A stretch of 64,000 bases of DNA from Pegea sp. RAD2-039 (taxonomy: Eukaryota > Chordata > Thaliacea > Salpida > Salpidae). Below, piece after piece: positions 1-9,420 of the stretch (position 1 is the first letter of the stretch; each line of letters starts with the position of its first letter). The notes beneath the pieces were generated by a model. That model was not told the origin of the DNA and searched no databases. It saw nothing but the letters and a program-made list of their open reading frames with translations. The stretch covers positions 62,001-126,000 of the forward strand of contig JAQGEQ010000204.1 in NCBI GenBank assembly GCA_034620365.1, written 5' to 3'. A program made the position numbers and the translations under genes.

Positions 1-3000
1 CAGCAGTTGAACAAACTTCGGGATCAGTTGTTCCTTAGCAACGATCTTTGCACACGACGCTTTCATCTCCTGCAAGTTGATGCTTTCAGCAACTAGTTTG
101 CTATCAGCTGATCTGAAGGCTTACTTCAAACAGAAGAGCGAGAAGTAGGGCTTGAGTGGCGAGTCCGTTGGTCCTGACGTCATCAGCAAACCAGAGGCGG
201 TTGGGGTTGTCGGCGGTGGCGTTTTCATAATCATGTTGAAGTGATGAGCAAGTTGCAGTGACCTGTTTCAACAACATCATCAGTACAAGTCAATAAATAA
301 GGCGAGCAGCTACCCCCCTTCTCCTGTGACGTCACTCACCTGCTTGACGAGTCTTTTTAGTACATCCGTCGACCAATCAACACCAGCCCTCTTCATCAGT
401 ACCACAATCATATCACAAACTCTGAAAGAAGATCATTTTAGAATCAAGTTGAAGTTGATCTTACGGATGAAGATCACCTGTAGACGGTTTCAGGGAGCTG
501 GTTGACAAGTTGAAGACTTCCTTCAAAAATATTCATCGCAAACTCATCTAATTCACTCGATGACATCGGCTCCTCGTCGTCCTGACAACAGAACAAACGA
601 TGACGTCACACATGAAAGATTAAATGATGTCGTACTTGACTGAGTTTCTTCATCTCGATCTCATCTCGCGTCATTTCGTCATTCCGTTTCTTCTCTTCTT
701 CAAGGCGAGATTTTGCCGCCTACAACCACACCAACATGTCATCAACTACGTCATCACTTAATCGCGCTTCTTACGTCATCAACTTTGAAACCTAGTTCTG
801 AATATCGCGGAAACCTCCACTCTTCTCTCATAATTCCCTGAAGCGGGCGATCCACTGTAAAGTCCTCGGAGAAACTTCCTTCGGGTCTTGAAGAGTCCTA
901 ACAACCAAACAAATCGGTTGCTAGTCACCATCGGTTGCTAGGCAACATCAGTTGCTACTCACAACTGCTTCAGATGCGTTCTCGAGTGACATGGTGATAG
1001 CGCGAAGTATATCTTCTTCTTCGGTGGAATGATTCAGCAACCATTCAGTAGCAGCTTCGATGCCAGGATTCTGTGTTAACGCCAACAGCACGCGTTCTCG
1101 GCTAAAACCCATATCCATGAGCTAACGAGAGAACGATGACGTCAGCAAGGAGGAGTCATATGCGTATCTAATATGTAAATGAGCTGCTGACTTGTGTAAC
1201 ATTCGAGTTGGAAGGATAATCAATGTTGGAATGATGAAAACTCTCTCCACTATCTTCGACAAGTTGGTTTCGAACTGCTTCAGTTGGAGCTGAACTTTGT
1301 GATGGTCCAGCAACAGCTTCGAACAGAAGTTCTCTGCAAGTTACAAGTTGCGGGTCAGTGGTTGGAGGTCAGTGACAGGACTTACTCAGACGGGGCATCT
1401 GAAGTGAAAGTAGCGGTGGAGGATGCTGCTGGACATAAAATTGCTGATTTAGTAAACAATCACGTGGCGTGACGTCACTGACCGTTGGAGGTGAAGGCAG
1501 CTGATGATGACGTCATCTTTTTGTCATCTGAATCGCGCTTTTCTTCCATCAGCTTGTCTCTGATCATCTTTTCACCACGAATCAGATGACACAAAATTAA
1601 GATGACTGAGTCACAAATGCGACTGGACAATTTAGGTAGGCAACCACTGGACCAGAGATGTTGTAAGGCAGTCAACGTTTCCTGATTACCAAGCAAACAG
1701 TTAGAGGGCGTCATGGCAACCGAGAAATGCTGACCTTTTGCATTTTAACAAGAAACTTTGCAGCACTAAACGGAATGATTGGAGGTGCCCGTGACTTGTC
1801 AGAAGAATGAATTTTGGTGAAAACTAAATGGGGTGAACTCATAATATTCTTGGGGTTAACTAGACGTTCAACAAGGGACAACCAGGGTTCAAGGAAGTCA
1901 GCCAGGGTTCCTGTAATAAGAGAACCTATCAAATATTGATAGAACTATAGTGTAGATGAGAACTAACCAGGAATTTCACTTTGAGATGTAAACATATCTT
2001 CATTGTCACCATCTTCACATTGAGATCTCAGCACCCACTTAAAGCAACTACAAGTGGAAATGGCAATCAGTACAAATAACCAGTCAACAACCAACTAGTT
2101 AGCAACCAACTAGTCAACAACCAACCAGCTAATAATCAACCAGCTAGTAACCAACCAGTTAACAACCAACCAGCTAGTAACCAACCAGTTAGCGACCAAC
2201 CAGCTAGTAACCAACCAGTTAGCAAGCAACCAATCAACTTACTCGAAAAAGGCAGTATGAGCACCAGTACCAACAAAGTATTGTAACATCAAATGATAAG
2301 GCATCCGCTTTTCATCAAATAACATAGGAGAGGTAAATCCCACCGTACATATGAAGAAGGTGATTCTGTGAATCGATTACAAACATGTCAAGCAACAAGT
2401 TGGTTGGTTGGCATCGTCGTCGAAGATTATTACGTAGCATTCGCCTTTCGCACCGTCAGCTACCTCGCGCGGCACCAATTACTTTTCTGATGATTAATTA
2501 CATTTGATATCAGACAACGCGCGCGTCCAAACCCAACTCACGCTACAAAGTAGCGCCTGTGACGAGCATCAAAACCATTTCAGCATGGCGAGCATCACAT
2601 GACGTCATTATTAAGTAATTAAATAAATGTTGAAGCGTTAAGCTGTAACAAGTGCAAGTTTATGGACAAGTGCGACCAGCAAAGGGCGCTGTTGAGTTGG
2701 TGACAACTCACAAACCATGTCATCGGCTCACGGCCAACTTTTCAAGTCTAAATTTAGAAAGTCTCAAAAACTACAAAAAAAACTGTCGCCTAAAACTGAA
2801 AGAAACAAATAAAAAAAGATGGACTGTCAGACTATCTAACCCTGTGTAAGAAGCCAAGACAAGGGCCAGACTTAGAGACCATACAAGCTGCTTTTGCATC
2901 ATTAGCTTTGTGCAGTTTTTTTTCATTTTTTTCCTTCTGATGGTCGATTGAAGAGAGAAGGAAAAAGTTTGTAAATAAAAGAAAAAAAGTGAGATGAAAA

Positions 3001-6000
3001 GATGAGGTGAGGAAAGTGGCGGGTGGTTCATGTGGAATAGAGAGGTGGGTCGGATGAAAAAAGAAACTTAAAAATATTAAAAAAAAAGAAGTAATATAAA
3101 AGGTTAGATGGCTTGATGCGCGTGTGAGGGTTGGGGAGGAGTAGGGTGAGTGGAAAGAGGTAAGATCCGAGGTTTGAAGATGAAACATTGGAGATAATAT
3201 TTAGTGGAATCGCGATTTGATGACGAAGTGGATGTAAGACGGTCAAGTTGACCTCCGATCGAAGATGACATTTGAAAGGCGCGTTACGCTTCACTAGTTT
3301 ACAGCGCCGTGGTTGGCTGCTCGACAACTTTCAAATAGAAGTTTGGAATCGGCGCCGAAAATCAATCGAACGAGAAGCGACCAATCAGAAGACAAGCTGA
3401 AAATCGCGGCTGAAACGTGATGACGTCACACGTCTGCTGCTCTTTCTCTAGCTAGTTTTAAAAAGCATCGAAAGTTGTCGCGTCATCAGTATCGACATTC
3501 AGCGCAACAGCGCTATCGAGCGGAAGTGTACATCGCATCAAGAAGCTGGTTGTCATGGAGATAGTCACCTGAGACGCGAAGGTGGTGTGAACGACGATGG
3601 TTCCCATCTTAAGCTGTCTGACAACAGATCGCTAAGTGCAGAAGCAAGTGCGCGCGCCTCACGTGACTGCGCTGTGGTTTGCTGGTTCACATGAGAAGTG
3701 TTGGGCAGCGACCTGTGGTACAATATAGACTGTGAGTGGACACTGGAGGGCAGTGGTAACGTACCGAGGACCACCAGGCTTCTGGTTGCGCGCGATTCCG
3801 ATTTTGACGAGCAAACCGAAAAGTTCAGCGAGCGATCGAACAATCTTTGAAGTTAGCAGCAAAATCGGTTTGATCGACTTGATCCTTGCTGCCAGGGCTG
3901 GTGTGATCTGCGGACAGCAACTTGTATCAGTCCTCATGTGAGCTGACTACAAAGTGACCACTGACCTTGGCTGTTTTAGAAGATCCGGCCACATCAGACA
4001 AAATATCTGTTTCCATAGGTGCTGCAGGGACGGTGTCCTCTGTCAGGTCCAACAGGTCAGAAGCCCCTGAACAAGAAACTGTTGTAGATGGTACAGAGGT
4101 GATGACAGAGAGCGGTTACCAAAATCTTCCATCTCAGGTTTGTAACCCGGAGAGCAAAGATTGAGAAGAAGAGTACTTTCCCAAATCAAACCTCGATATA
4201 AAAGACTCAACTTGCCAAGAATCTGTTGAAAAAAAAAGTTATATTTGATGACAGAGAAGAAAGAAAAAGATTGCCTGGATGCCAAAAGGACTGGCCCACT
4301 GGTTGATGATAGCTTGTCGGATGTCATTCTATGAAAAAAAGATTAGGTGATGCACATTAGGGGCGTGGGTACAAACATTAAATGAAGGACGGCGGACTTG
4401 TAAGGCTCGCGGATAGTTGAGAAACAAAGTGACAAATGCATGTAGATGGACCAGACTCTGGACCAGCTTGGAACGTTTTGGGGTGGTTTTAGTGGATGTT
4501 GACGAGTCGGAAGAAAGATTGGCTTGCTTCAGATTGTAGAGGAGGACACTAGAGGGTCGAGGTTCACTGAGAGTTGAGTTGGTGAGCAACTTGCTGCCTG
4601 TAACCATCATCATCATCACAAACCTGCTAGATTGTCCTTCACTTGATAGAGCAAGTGGTTCCAGTTCCTTGACGACTTCGTCGAGGCGGATGAGACTTTG
4701 CTTGACGATGTCGGAATCACGCAACAACACCTGAAGATGGGGTGGTGGTGAAGAGTGTTGGTGATATTATGTTTGTGAGACTCACCAAGGTGGTTTGGGC
4801 TAGATTAAGAACAGATTGACAAGCGAAGGAGGATGAGAAGTCAAGTGGAAGTGAGGATAGACGTAGAAGATCTAATAGAGCCGGGATTCCACCTCGTTGA
4901 CGGAATTCATTGCAATGATCATCACCACTGTTGTTGCTGATTATCGCGTTGATGAATTTGGTCTAAAAGTGGATGATGGTCGATAAAAGTGGTCGATAGA
5001 TAGATGTAGACGACAACTTACTACATTAGTGATGTAGTCTAACAAAGGAACAGGTTTTTTAGCTCCAATTGCAGAACTGTATATAAAAAGAGATTATTGA
5101 TTAGAATTGAGTTGAACGTGAGGTGTAACAAAACACAAATTGTGGTTTCGCTGTGACTAAATGAAAAACATGTTTATGGGAAAGAGGGGTAAAGAGAGTG
5201 AATTTAATTAAAGTAATACCTAATTGAGGTTGACACTTGAGGTTTCGAGGCTTCATCATCAACTTCTTCCACTTCATCTTCACTACCTGTAAAAGCGACA
5301 AGTTGAAATTCGTCACAACTTCGCGCAGCTCGCTTACATTGGTCGTTCTGAACCGGTCTCTCTTCCGCTGTTAGGTTTGTTTCAACAATAATGTCAGAGA
5401 GGTTCTCCGATTCGGCAGTGGTGATGTTCAGATCAGTTTTAGTGGTTGAAGATCTGTTGGAAGTTGAAATGTTGTCGCTGAACACATCAAAATGTCGGAT
5501 TAAATCGACCACCTCGACCACCATCGCGACTAGTCATGAAATTAGAGCTTAAATCACCTGGAGCACACGGTTGTGGAATCGTTGCCAAGCATCTTCAACT
5601 TCTTCAGTAAATCGATAATAGCAGTCATAGTAGAAGAACGTAAGACAGGTTGATGTCTCATCAGCTCGTCCATGGCATTTCCCAGGTTGGTGGCAGTATC
5701 TCCTGCAACTAGAAGGTTCACAACTCTGTTTATAAGCCGGTGTTTGGCGCGATAATGCCACAATATTTTCACCTATAGGATCAACACTTCGTCTTCTTCT
5801 CATCGCCAGCAGGTAATCTGGACTAAGCATGACGAGGAAGAGACGTTCGAATGGATCACAGCTGACAAAGGCTTGCAACCCGCGCGAGTTCAGACACAAG
5901 GCGCTGAAAAGTCCCACAATTATTTGATGAATGCAAAAGTGGGGAGTATAGAAGAAGGGTACCTGAAAATATTGGGAAGAGAAGCAAGTACTTCTCGCGT

Positions 6001-9000
6001 GGCTGGAGGTTTCTTGACAAGAAGAGCGTGAAGCATGACGTCAGTTAGTTGGTTATCTTGCAAAGAGGAAAGTAGAGAAGGTTCCTGGAAGACGTAGACG
6101 GTCACTACCTCCATAGCTGTACAAAGAAGTCGACAAGTTGAAGATGTTTTAGTAGAAATAAAAACTAACCAAGCAGAAAAAGAGCTGGTCCATAATACTC
6201 CACGTTGCCAATGATATGCTTGAGTGAGTTGGGTAGGGTACCGTCCATCATACTGCGGACTTGGTCACCAAATGCTTGGTCAACAATAGCTTTTTTAAGA
6301 AAATTTAGAACTGATTTAAATAAGGCAGCTCTTTGAGGTAGGCATTGGGATCCTGAAGAGTTTGAAGATATTTAGTGAAGACAATTTGATGAGGATTGAA
6401 AGCTACCGGGTTTGAAGTCAGTTTTTTCCATGTTTTCTTCCAATTCCATTGCAGTGGTGCTGGTTGAAGGTTCACTTCGAGTTGGTTCAACTTCCATCGC
6501 CACATCTATCAGCCGAAACACTCGATGATAAAGAAGAGGTGATGAGGACACAAACCTGATGCTGTTGCTGAGGAGCTAGAAGGGAGCAAGTCACATGCTG
6601 GTGGGGCGTCCTTGCGACAAATGGCGACTTCGTGTTCGAGGCGGTTGATGAACACTTGCAAACCACTGACTGCTTGGAAGGCTTGCCAATCAATGTTGGT
6701 GATGAGGTCAATGACGCGAACAGCGCGCGTTACAAACTAACAAAAGAAGTGATTGGTTGATAAGCAGTGACGTGACATCATCAACTCACAGTGGTCTGTT
6801 CTTGTTGGTCACCCATGTTTGTGACCACGGACAGTAAAGGTTCCATCATACCGCTTTGAACAAGAGCAATTCCGCCACTTTCGTAACTGGACAGGTGGTA
6901 GAGGAAAGAGAAGAGAGCGGTGGCGAAACTATGAGGGAATTCGCTGCCCGGACCCGCTGCTGATGATGATGATGTGGTTGATAAAATCGATTATTTACAC
7001 AAGGAGATGGGCTTACAAGTGTCCTTGCTCGAGGTCATGCTGTCAATACAACGTCGGACCAGGACAGGTAGGAAGCCGTGATACTGTGACACACCAGTGA
7101 CGTCAACGATGGTACCGAGTCGAGGTGTTCGATCGCGGCAATCAAGATGAACGATCGAGGTCAAAGTTCGAAGAGCAGCGGCTTTGATATCCTGAAATCA
7201 GATCTTCCAGTAATTGCATCAGGGATTTGTCAGATCTTACCACTAAACTGTCATCTTTAGCTTGCAGAAGATCAACAAGTTCTTCAGTGAATCCAGAATA
7301 CAAAATAATATTGATGTTGTCCGAGATGCTGTTTGTGTAAACTGAGAAGATGTCGTCAGTGAATAAATTGTTGTCAGTTCATACAAGGTACCAACCTAAA
7401 ACTGAGATGGCATGTAAACGAGCTTGGACACACTTCAATCTGGTCGCATGCTGTGCAAAACTATGCGCAAGTCGCAAGCGCGTGTATAAAACCATCTTGG
7501 AATCTTCAGGAATTAAATGTTGTTTACAAAGTCCTTCCATGATTTCAGCTGGACTATCAGACTTCTACAAAGTTGTTGGTTGAAAAGAAGGTCACCAACA
7601 ACCTACCAAACCACCCCTACCTCATGGACATTCTCAATTTTTATGTTGATCATGTTGTTTACTTGTCGACGACCAAACTGACCACCATCCTGGGATTCCT
7701 TCTGTTCTGTATAAAACTCATGATCTAATGTTGTAGCACTAGGAGGGAAATTCTGAACAAAATTAGTTCCAATTATGTCTGAAGAAGTTTGGATGGGATG
7801 CAAGTTGATACTAACTGTAAGATCACGATTTTCACACGATTCCGCCAAACCAAAACCATTTTCTTTACCTCCCCAACTCTACAAACAATTAAAATTAAAT
7901 ATTAAATTGAATTGGAGGCAATTTTGATGCTGAGCTGAGTCATAGTTTTGGTATTTAATTGAATAACAACAAATCATCAACAAGTGTGATCGAGTTGAAA
8001 AATGTGTGACAAAACACAGCAAGTTAACATTTGTTCAATAGCAAAAAGTGGGTGAAAAGCAACGATTGAAATCAAATAACAAATTGCTACCTCTGCTAAA
8101 TATCCTAGGCGCTTGAGGAGCGGTAACTTCTGCTTGTCAGTTAGCCTGGATAAAAAATTCGAACGTTTGCTGAACACGTAGAGGAGATTCAGCACCGAAA
8201 GAACAATTTCCAAATTGGCGGCAGATAACAACGAAATGAGATGCTGCAAAAATAAGAACTGATGTTTACAAGTGAAGTTCCTAGAAATGAGATAACAAAG
8301 TGAAAAATGTTGAATAAAAAATTTATTTTGAAAATCAGATAATCATTTAAATTAACAAAAACTAAAAATTCAGCGATAAGAAGTGATGTTTTTAAGCCAG
8401 CAAAAGTAGAAATTGCAGTGGAAACACTGTGTTAATAAAAGCTGATACCAACAATTATATAAACTGCAAGGTAAAATGAAAAACTCTAAATATTGACATC
8501 TGACTTTCTGTTTTATAAACAGTTTTAAATATAATAATTTTGAAGAGCAGCAAAAGCCATAAACATTGATGATAATGATCAGACACTTACTTCTACGGAA
8601 CTATACAAATGACGAGAGAAACTATATTCAATGAGAAGAGATGTAAAATGCAGAACTGCTTGAATAAGCTCATGTAATTTGGGATCATTATTAATTTTCA
8701 GGCACCATTCAGTATCACCAACACTAGCAGCTTCACCCAATAAAGCATCAAATCTGAAGATAAAGATGAAATTCAATCTCAAAAAGTAAAACCATTTCTC
8801 AATCTCACTTGAAAGATCAGTAAAAATAACAATTAAAATAAGAGAACAAGCTAAGAATATCAATCAATACCTGTCTAATATATCAACCCAATGATAGAGC
8901 TCACATTTTCCAACTGTCCAAGTTGTAGTGAGTTGAAGTATATGAAGTAGTTCTTTATCAGAGCAGGTTTTCAGCTTTTCAATAAGTAATCTGCAATCTG

Positions 9001-9417
9001 TCGGCTAAAACAGAAGAAACAACATAATTGAGCTAAATATTGATGCCAACACTATCATTAGTGTTTTAGCTTTATAAAAATTAAAACCAACATTTTATTG
9101 CAAAGTACAGATAAATTATAGAAATAACCAAGTTCATATGAACAGTTTTCAATATAAATACTCATTTTTAGAAGTTCAATATATATAATAGATAAGAAAA
9201 AATAAATAAATTTATACAACATCTATTTCAACTTAACAATATAGTTGTAGATATACTGATGTGAAATATTATAAAAGAATTATATTATATAGAAAAGTTT
9301 TTACAACGTTTATAATTACTCAAAGTAACAAAATATTATATGGAAGTTTACACTAAAAAACAACAAACTTACAACTTCAGTGGTACACTTTTTCAATTTA
9401 TTTCGATCAACTTTCAT
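1..9417 (-). CDS. HUWE1: HUWE1 HECT-type E3 ubiquitin ligase, N-terminal 1733 codons (partial; continues past position 1)
   Basis: Giant E3 ligase that ubiquitinates many nuclear and cytosolic substrates; the catalytic HECT domain lies outside this window. The start ATG at 9417-9415 opens [11 protein letters not shown], matching the start of animal HUWE1 (MKVDRTKLKK). 37 exons can be followed with consistent phase, totalling 5199 nt. Diagnostic blocks seen in order include [93 protein letters not shown] and LMDMGFSRE. Family knowledge: these cover the DUF908 and DUF913 armadillo-like regions, the UBA and the UIM-like helix. The last complete block, [15 protein letters not shown], lies just before the WWE region. 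Most introns are 40-120 nt. One intron (4274-4223) appears to be GC-AG. The three sub-entries list exons. Coding identity is very secure; a few splice edges could be off by codons. Confidence 0.96.
915..958. repeat. Short tandem repeat containing an RFX X-box-like palindrome
   Basis: Three imperfect copies of ATCGGTTGCTAG followed by a variable CAC/CAAC sit in the intron between HUWE1 exons 31 and 32. The middle copy reads GTTGCTAGGCAAC at 934-946, a near-perfect inverted repeat of the kind bound by RFX factors. No function is shown; the intron is only 65 nt long. Confidence 0.5.
2075..2233. repeat. Minisatellite of CAACCAACCAGYTAG-like units
   Basis: About ten imperfect head-to-tail copies of a 15-16 bp unit, for example AACCAACCAGCTAGT and AACCAACCAGTTAGC, sit in the short HUWE1 intron between exons 25 and 26. 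The array ends about 10 bp before the exon 25 donor (GTAAGT read on the minus strand at 2242). It makes up most of that intron. Confidence 0.85.
2366..3568 (-). other. Large HUWE1 intron 24 with low-complexity tracts
   Basis: This 1.2 kb intron is the longest within the GC-richer part of HUWE1. On the plus strand it holds a purine-rich stretch at about 2940-3180. Two perfect TGACGTCA palindromes lie at 2600-2607 and 3421-3428. Long open frames on the minus strand here (for example 2832-3327) are the complement of the purine-rich stretch, have no family resemblance, and are taken as non-coding. Confidence 0.6.
3569..6736 (-). other. HUWE1: HUWE1 exons 10-24 (DUF913 region and linker)
   Basis: Exons: 6736-6556, 6505-6407, 6352-6170, 6116-5963, 5903-5773, 5702-5558, 5477-5220, 5076-5022, 4962-4786, 4730-4377, 4328-4275, 4222-4120, 4078-3966, 3907-3765 and 3712-3569. 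The DUF913 core is strongly conserved ([33 protein letters not shown]). Exon 16 is a poorly conserved acidic linker (DEVEEVDDE) as in other HUWE1 proteins. Exon 19 includes four consecutive methionines from an (ATG)4 run. Exon 20 is 18 codons ([18 protein letters not shown]) and joins exon 21 through a GC donor. Exons 22-24 contain PMETD and ARIKSIKP, both landmarks of the family. Confidence 0.92.
4223..4274 (-). other. GC-AG intron in HUWE1
   Basis: Exon 20 ends ATCCAG and the intron opens GCAATC, ending TTTCAACAG before ATTCTTGGC. No GT donor in reach keeps phase. The protein on both sides ([10 protein letters not shown] and [16 protein letters not shown]) aligns with HUWE1 without a gap, so this non-canonical 52-nt intron is well supported. 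Confidence 0.75.
6790..9417 (-). other. HUWE1: HUWE1 exons 1-9 (start and DUF908 region, residues 1-456)
   Basis: Exons, each high to low on the minus strand: 9417-9373, 9004-8871, 8753-8591, 8243-8091, 7878-7621, 7564-7396, 7341-7241, 7191-7017 and 6959-6790. Exon 1 is only 15 codons; its acceptor CAG lies directly before the A of AATG, so the 5' UTR is split by an upstream intron. Exon 2 carries the block [10 protein letters not shown]. Exons 3-4 carry [10 protein letters not shown] and [10 protein letters not shown], nearly identical to vertebrate HUWE1. Exon 5 diverges from vertebrates in its second half, keeping PPSATTL. Exon 9 has two in-frame tandem acceptors (CAGCAG). Confidence 0.93.
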
Positions 9418-9420
9418 TCT

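Larger units (their letters stand above)
1..2365 (-). other. HUWE1: HUWE1 exons 25-37 (UBA and UIM-like region)
   Basis: Exons: 2365-2243, 2047-1968, 1910-1735, 1681-1483, 1443-1386, 1333-1192, 1121-963, 897-775, 719-636, 581-478, 421-340, 262-125 and 69-1 (open). Exon 31 (1121-963) encodes the ubiquitin-associated domain ([20 protein letters not shown], then TEWLLNHS) followed directly by [14 protein letters not shown], a match to the UIM-like helix of HUWE1. Exon 33 encodes a charged helix ([20 protein letters not shown]), as in the charged linker of orthologues. Exon 34 carries LPETVYR. Exons 29-30 and 32 are less conserved, so their edges are the least certain of the gene. Confidence 0.88.

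Noticed and set aside
2771..3327. Three overlapping 86-118 aa open frames on the minus strand
   Set aside because: They arise from a purine-rich tract in a HUWE1 intron, are Ser/Phe/Leu-rich, overlap each other in different frames and match no family.
4598..4623. 26-nt GT...AG intron in HUWE1 exon 19
   Set aside because: Too short for splicing, and removing it shifts frame into a stop; reading through preserves the HUWE1 frame.
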